From: Sphingobium phenoxybenzoativorans
GTDB lineage: Bacteria; Pseudomonadota; Alphaproteobacteria; Sphingomonadales; Sphingomonadaceae
NCBI RefSeq assembly: GCF_001757355.1
Contig: NZ_MINO01000010.1
Span: 1 to 64,000 of the forward strand
Direction of reading: 5' to 3'
Length of the DNA stretch: 64,000 nt
How positions within the stretch are numbered: the stretch's first letter is position 1; every line of letters begins with the position of its first letter. The notes under the pieces are model-generated. The model was not told where the DNA came from. It made no database searches and saw only the letters and a program-made list of their open reading frames with translations. The translations under genes were made by a program, and so were the position numbers. Positions 59,513 through 64,000 of the stretch are shown piece after piece.

Positions 59513-60667
59513 ATGTCCCAAGCCTACATTGTCGGCGCCTTCGAACATCCGACCCGGTTGGCGGTCGAGCAATCGGTCGCTCAACTCCATGCCGAGGTCG
59601 CCATAGGAGCGCTTGAGGATGCCGGGCTTTCGCGACATGATGTCGACGGCTATTTATGCGCAGGCGATGCGCCCGGCATCGGCCCTCTCTCCATCGTGGA
59701 ATATCTCGGACTGGATGTCCGCTACGCCGATTCCACCGACATCGGAGGATCTGCGCCGATTGCCCATGTTGCGCATGCTGCGCAGGCGATTGCTGCGGGT
59801 CGATGCAATGTCGCGCTGATAACCCTGGCCGGACGCCCGCGTGCTGCGATGGAGCGGGCAGGGCTGGTTACTGAATATACCGATTATCCCGAAAGCCTGT
59901 TTGAGCTGCCTTACCGGCCGATACTGGCGGCATCTTACGCCATGTGCGCAAAGCGGCACATGCATGAGTTTGGCACCACCAGCGAGCAGCTCGCGTGGGT
60001 GAAGGTGGCCGCATCCCAGCACGCGCAGCACAATCCGAACGCTTTGTTGCGTAAGGTCGTGACCGTCGATGACGTGCTTGGGTCGCCAATGATCGCCGAT
60101 CCGTTGCATCGCCTGGATTGCTGCGTGACCACCGATGGCGGCGGGGCCATCATCGTCGCGCGGGAAGAAATCGCACGCAGCCTTTGCCGTCCTTTGGTTC
60201 GTTTGCGGGGGGCGGGCGAATCCATAAAATATCAGCTTGGGTCGGGCTTTGACCTGACCACGACCGCTGGCAAGAAATCCGGCGCGCAGGCGTTTGCGCA
60301 GGCGGGCGTATCACCTGCCGATATCAAATATCTGTCGACCTATGACAGCTTCACCATCACCGTCCTTTTGGCGCTGGAAGATTTGGGATTCTGCGCCAAG
60401 GGCGAGGGGGGACGGTTTGTCGAGGATGGACAATTAATCTCCGGTATCGGTCGCCTTCCCGTCAACACGGACGGTGGCGGCTTATGCAACAACCATCCCG
60501 CCCATCGCGGCGGCGTGACAAAGATTATTGAAGCTGTCCGCCAATTGCGGGGTGAAGCGCATCCTGCGGTGCAGGTGAAGAATTGCGATCTTGCCGTTGC
60601 GCATGGGACCGGCGGGATGCTGGACCGTAGGCATGGCTGCGCGACAGCCATTTTTGAAAGACTTTGA
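59513..60667 (+). CDS. Thiolase-fold protein of the SCP-x/Ltp2 type (possible acyl-CoA aldolase)
   Basis: 384-residue thiolase-superfamily protein. The position of the nucleophilic cysteine in true thiolases reads T-D-I-G-G-S-A-P-I-A-H, with no cysteine. The C-terminal S-T-Y-D-S-F-T-I-T-V-L-L-A-L-E-D-L-G-F segment and H-G-T-G-G resemble Ltp2, which performs a retro-aldol cleavage of a hydroxyacyl-CoA together with a DUF35 protein. A DUF35 gene follows directly. It may thus be an aldolase that removes a side chain. ATG 59513 is chosen over upstream ATG 59438, which adds a non-family segment. Confidence 0.87.
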   Translation: MSQAYIVGAFEHPTRLAVEQSVAQLHAEVAIGALEDAGLSRHDVDGYLCAGDAPGIGPLSIVEYLGLDVRYADSTDIGGSAPIAHVAHAAQAIAAGRCNVALITLAGRPRAAMERAGLVTEYTDYPESLFELPYRPILAASYAMCAKRHMHEFGTTSEQLAWVKVAASQHAQHNPNALLRKVVTVDDVLGSPMIADPLHRLDCCVTTDGGGAIIVAREEIARSLCRPLVRLRGAGESIKYQLGSGFDLTTTAGKKSGAQAFAQAGVSPADIKYLSTYDSFTITVLLALEDLGFCAKGEGGRFVEDGQLISGIGRLPVNTDGGGLCNNHPAHRGGVTKIIEAVRQLRGEAHPAVQVKNCDLAVAHGTGGMLDRRHGCATAIFERL

Positions 60668-60669
60668 CG

Positions 60670-61050
60670 ATGATCACCGCAGCAACCGACACCTCGCCCG
60701 AAGCAGCCGCGTTTCAGCAGGCCGCCAATGAATCGCGCCTGCTGTTTGGACAGTGTTCAGTCTGCGACAAGCCTCATTATTATCCGCGCCGCATTTGCCC
60801 CTTCTGTTCGTCCGCTGAGGTGGAGTGGCTGCAGGCCAGTGGGCGCGGACATATCTATTCATACAGCGTGGTTCGCAAGGCCACGCCCCCTTATGCCACC
60901 GCCTATGTCACTCTAACGGAAGGGGTGACCATGCTGACCAATCTGCTGACGCCGGATTTTGACCGGTTGCAGATAGGCGATGAGGTCGAGCTGCTTTTCG
61001 TCAAAGGGGACGACGATCAGCAATCCGCGTTCTTTCGTCCGATCGCCTGA
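60670..61050 (+). CDS. DUF35 / OB-fold zinc-binding partner of the thiolase-fold protein
   Basis: 126-residue protein with a rubredoxin-like zinc finger, C29-x2-C32 and C43-x2-C46, then an OB-fold (G-H-I-Y-S-Y-S-V-V then V-E-L-L-F). Such proteins form complexes with thiolase-like enzymes (for example ChsH2-DUF35 with Ltp2). The gene is three bases after the thiolase stop (stop 60667, ATG 60670); TTG at 60664 is an alternative overlapping start. The complex is inferred. Confidence 0.9.
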   Translation: MITAATDTSPEAAAFQQAANESRLLFGQCSVCDKPHYYPRRICPFCSSAEVEWLQASGRGHIYSYSVVRKATPPYATAYVTLTEGVTMLTNLLTPDFDRLQIGDEVELLFVKGDDDQQSAFFRPIA

Positions 61051-61347
61051 CCGCCGATTGCCAGCCCGGTACGGTGTAACTAGGATGAATCCATAATGGA
61101 GAAAATTTGAAGGCGTGAAAGTCCGTCCAGTTACGGATCGCGTGATAGGCGGATAGGCAATTTGACAATCTGACGTAGGCGTCCGGAAGCGGGTGTCGGA
61201 AGAAGGACGAGAAAACTTAATCGCCGCCCGTTATTCGTGGTGCGAGGTGGCTGTGGATACAATCGGTGGGTCTGCCTGGCGGGCGGGCTTCGAGATGTAT
61301 CTGCGAAACTATCCCTGAGGGCTGCTGCCCTTGGAGGAATCGCGAGG
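61051..61347. other. Intergenic region, possible group II intron-like remnant
   Basis: 297 bases between the DUF35 and regulator genes. GTGAAAGTCC occurs at about 61115 and a G-G-G-T-G-T-C run about 70 bases later, both familiar from group II intron domain I. No domain V, branch-point or reverse-transcriptase remnant is seen, so only a weak suggestion. It must contain the promoter of the regulator gene. Confidence 0.25.
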
Positions 61348-64000
61348 GTGAGGCTTGTGGATCAACTCACACGAAGTTCGGTTTCCTTTGGGCCGTTTTG
61401 CCTGCACGGCGACGTGCGGCTGCTGGAAAGGGACGGGCAGCCAATCAATATCGGAAGCCGTGCTCTGGAATTGTTGATTGCGCTCGTCGAACGCGGTGGC
61501 GAGGTCGTTTCAAAGCGCACGCTGATGGCGCGGGTATGGGACGGATTGACGGTCGATGAAGGCAGTCTGCGGTTCCAGATCGCCACCTTACGCAGGGCGC
61601 TGGGGGATGGCGTGGATGGCGCCAGATATATCAGCAATGTGCCAGGCCGCGGATATTGTTTTGTTGCGCCGCTCGCCATCGATGAACCTGCGAATATTCA
61701 ACCTGTAGCGCCAAGGCTGCAACGGCAGCAATTTCTGCGATCCTCCGTAAATGTGATCGGGCGCGAGGAGATTGTCGACACGATTACTGAAAACCTCCTC
61801 GCCTACCGCTTTGTTACTATTCATGGCGCCGGTGGGATCGGCAAGACGACCGTCGCCACCAGCATCGCAAGCGCACAGGCGGAAGCTTTCGACAATAATG
61901 TCGTCTTCCTCGACCTTTCGCCGATCAAGGACCCGTCTCTGGTTGTCAGCGCGCTGGCTTCGGCGCTCGGCCTGCTGGTGGATTCGAGCGATCCGACACC
62001 AGCCGTCTTGGCGATGCTGAAGGATATGCGCGCATTGATCGTGCTCGACAGTTGCGAACATGTGGTCGAGCGGGCGGCGGCTCTCGGTGAAAGCATCTAT
62101 AGGGAAGCGCCAGCGGTTGCGATTATCGCGACCAGCCGGGAACCCCTCCGCGCGATTGGTGAGCGGGTTATCCGGCTCGCGCCGCTGGATCTGCCGCCCA
62201 GAGACGAAACTGTGCCCGCATCGGCATTGATGCAATTTCCCGCAGCGCGGCTTTTTGTGGAGCGGGCCGCCGCCGCGGGGCTTGGCGCTGAACTGAACGA
62301 TTGCGACGCCGCAGTCATCGCAGAGATGTGTCATGCTCTGGACGGCATGCCGCTGGCGATAGAGATTGCCGCCAGCCGCGCCGGCCAGCACGGCCTTGCC
62401 GAAACCGCCCAGCTTCTTGACGGACGTTTCCGGCTTCGGTGGCGTGGACGCCGGAGCGCCATGCCGCGCCATCAAACGCTGTATGAAACGCTGGACTGGA
62501 GTTTCGAACTTCTCTCCTCATGCGAAAAGGCGGCGCTCCAGCAGCTTTCGGTATTTCCGGGCTTCTTCACCCTGGAGGCCGTTCAATCAATGATGGCGGA
62601 CAGCAAGCGTGAAGCGGATGTGATCGACGAGTTGCTTGAAAATATTGTCGCCAAATCAATGATCTCCGTTGATCTGGGGGATGAGACAGCGCGTTATCGT
62701 TTGCTCGACACAACGCGCGCCTATGCGCATGCAAAGTTGGCGGAAAGTGGCGGGGCGCGGGAGATTGCGCACCGCCACGCGCGATTTGTGGCGGATAAAC
62801 TCTCCACAATCGATATTGCGAGCATCGCCCTGAAAGGCGTGACGCGGGAGGCGACCGACCTGCTCGGCGATCTTCGCGTCGCGTTGCCCTGGACCTTCTC
62901 GGAGCAGGGCGACCGCTCTCTGGGCCTGCGGCTTGCAGCGCAATGCGGACCATTTCTCATTCCCTTCTCGCTTTTCGACGAGGCCGGCCGCTGGATTGAG
63001 CATGCCATGTCCATGCTGGACGAGGCGGAGCGCGGCAGCGCGCTCGAAATGGATCTTGAGGCTGCTCACGGCGCGGTTCTCATCATGACGCAAACCAATG
63101 GCGAAAGGGCGCAAGCGGCTCTGGAGCGCGCTTTGGTTATTGCAGAGCGGCTTGGCGATTCCCGCGTCGAGTATCGGCTGATTTATTGCATGCAGTTGCT
63201 CCGGCTTAACGCGGGAGAATTCAACTATCTTCTGCCAATGGCGCGACGGCTGGAGATATTGGCCGATAAGATCGGAGAGCCGCATTGCGCGACCAGCGCA
63301 TTGCAGATGGTTGCCTGTTCGCACGGCCTGATGGGCGATCAGCCCTTGGCGCAGCAGCTTTTCGAACAGGTGATCAAGGAACGCTTGGTCTCTGATCCTG
63401 TCAGCCCGGCGGATTATGCCTTCGTGGGCGATCCGTGGATCGGATTTTCGCTGACCCTGTGGATACGGGGTTATCCTGATCAGGCCGTTCGCGCCGCCAA
63501 GCTGATCAGCACGGATTCGCCGTCCGTTCTTTTCTCCTGCATGGGCCTGTCCTCCGCTGCCGTCGTATTTCGGGAGATCGGGGATAATGTCTCCGCAGAT
63601 TTTCTTGGGGCGAAGCTGCGGGAAAAGGCGCGCCGCTATTCCATGGCGCCCTATCAGGCCGTTGCAATGGGATTTGCCGGTCAATCCCTTGTCGAGCAGG
63701 GCAAGTTCGCCGAAGCGATCGACCGGCTGCAGGAGGCCTTGCTGCTGCTGCGCGCGCGTGAATATGGCGTTTATGGCGCAATATTCGCACGCTCTCTTGT
63801 GAAGGCGCTTGGCGCGACCGGAAGGTCGAGTGAGGCGCGGTGCGCAGTGGATGCTCGCATAAAACAGATTAATTCAATCGGCGGCGCCTATGACCTGCCG
63901 GAATGGCTCCGCATCCGCGGCGTGCTGGAGGCGGTATCCGGCGAAACCAGGATGGCCGAGGACAGTCTGCACGCGTCGATCGATCTTGCCAGGCGGCAGG
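61348..64000 (+). CDS. Winged-helix plus NTPase (STAND-type) transcriptional regulator, cut at the right edge
   Basis: Open reading frame that continues to the last base, about 884 residues so far. The N-terminal domain is an OmpR/CadC-type winged helix (S-F-G-P-F-C-L, R-A-L-E-L-L-I-A-L, I-S-N-V-P-G-R-G-Y about residues 12-108). Next is a P-loop NTPase with Walker A G160-A-G-G-I-G-K-T-T168 and Walker B I-V-L-D234, and S-R-E-P-L beyond. The rest is repetitive, helical (TPR-like). It resembles AfsR/GutR-like large regulators that combine ATP binding and repeats. GTG 61348 follows GGAGGA (61333-61338) with nine bases between. It is not limited by stop codons on the other frames, and its codon bias is strong. 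Confidence 0.88.
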   Translation, partial: MRLVDQLTRSSVSFGPFCLHGDVRLLERDGQPINIGSRALELLIALVERGGEVVSKRTLMARVWDGLTVDEGSLRFQIATLRRALGDGVDGARYISNVPGRGYCFVAPLAIDEPANIQPVAPRLQRQQFLRSSVNVIGREEIVDTITENLLAYRFVTIHGAGGIGKTTVATSIASAQAEAFDNNVVFLDLSPIKDPSLVVSALASALGLLVDSSDPTPAVLAMLKDMRALIVLDSCEHVVERAAALGESIYREAPAVAIIATSREPLRAIGERVIRLAPLDLPPRDETVPASALMQFPAARLFVERAAAAGLGAELNDCDAAVIAEMCHALDGMPLAIEIAASRAGQHGLAETAQLLDGRFRLRWRGRRSAMPRHQTLYETLDWSFELLSSCEKAALQQLSVFPGFFTLEAVQSMMADSKREADVIDELLENIVAKSMISVDLGDETARYRLLDTTRAYAHAKLAESGGAREIAHRHARFVADKLSTIDIASIALKGVTREATDLLGDLRVALPWTFSEQGDRSLGLRLAAQCGPFLIPFSLFDEAGRWIEHAMSMLDEAERGSALEMDLEAAHGAVLIMTQTNGERAQAALERALVIAERLGDSRVEYRLIYCMQLLRLNAGEFNYLLPMARRLEILADKIGEPHCATSALQMVACSHGLMGDQPLAQQLFEQVIKERLVSDPVSPADYAFVGDPWIGFSLTLWIRGYPDQAVRAAKLISTDSPSVLFSCMGLSSAAVVFREIGDNVSADFLGAKLREKARRYSMAPYQAVAMGFAGQSLVEQGKFAEAIDRLQEALLLLRAREYGVYGAIFARSLVKALGATGRSSEARCAVDARIKQINSIGGAYDLPEWLRIRGVLEAVSGETRMAEDSLHASIDLARRQ

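Noticed and set aside
1..64000. CRISPR arrays, tRNA or rRNA genes, prophage or plasmid replication genes
   Set aside because: None was recognised on either strand while reading through the window; short RNA genes could be missed by eye.

Overview
This window looks like a catabolic region of a sphingomonad-type alphaproteobacterium (Sphingobium, Novosphingobium or a relative). The grounds are three large TonB-dependent receptors, many class III CoA-transferases, SDRs, MaoC hydratases and luciferase-like flavin monooxygenases, and a moderately high G+C codon usage. The taxon is an inference from gene content. No rRNA, tRNA, CRISPR array, replication gene or complete insertion sequence was seen.

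Layout. (1) 0.6-6 kb: Rieske oxygenase, CaiB-type CoA-transferase, HMG-CoA-lyase-like enzyme, LysR regulator and a cupin. (2) 6-15 kb: TonB receptor, second LysR, SDR, luciferase-like oxygenase, CoA-transferase, crotonase and a hydratase-2 protein. (3) 15-21 kb: Ldh2-type dehydrogenase (minus strand), aldehyde dehydrogenase, crotonase and two SDRs, which form a beta-oxidation-like set. (4) 21-30 kb: small monooxygenase and IclR regulator (minus), divergent from an acyl-CoA ligase, a double-hotdog hydratase, a two-subunit biotin-dependent acyl-CoA carboxylase, a MaoC hydratase and a CitE-type CoA lyase. (5) 30-40.5 kb: GMC oxidoreductase, a RibBA-like protein that has lost catalytic residues in both domains, a class II aldolase, and a compact operon of TonB receptor, DszA-like monooxygenase, DszB-like desulfinase and GntR regulator. 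(6) 40.5-50 kb: a ten-gene minus-strand run (SDR, CoA-transferase, CMD protein, luciferase-like oxygenase, HIBADH-like dehydrogenase, SMP-30 lactonase, aldehyde dehydrogenase, FAH hydrolase, SDR, ChrB-like protein). (7) 50-61 kb: VOC dioxygenase-like protein, second cupin and TonB receptor, FAD hydroxylase divergent from a TetR regulator, CMD protein with AMP-ligase, divergent from a thiolase-like protein with its DUF35 partner. (8) 61.3 kb to the right edge: a winged-helix plus NTPase regulator cut by the window end.

How the parts may work together. The receptors bring substrates through the outer membrane. Rieske, FAD and FMN oxygenases open or demethylate them. Ligases and CoA-transferases activate the acids, and crotonases, MaoC hydratases, SDRs, the carboxylase and several different carbon-carbon lyases shorten the CoA esters. 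The substrates are not identifiable from sequence alone.

The strongest leads for something new are: the receptor-DszA-DszB-GntR operon (a possible organosulfur desulfurisation unit), the adjacent RibBA-like pseudoenzyme, and a 26-bp element found in three separate intergenic regions, with two weaker copies near the TetR gene, suggesting one regulon across the island.
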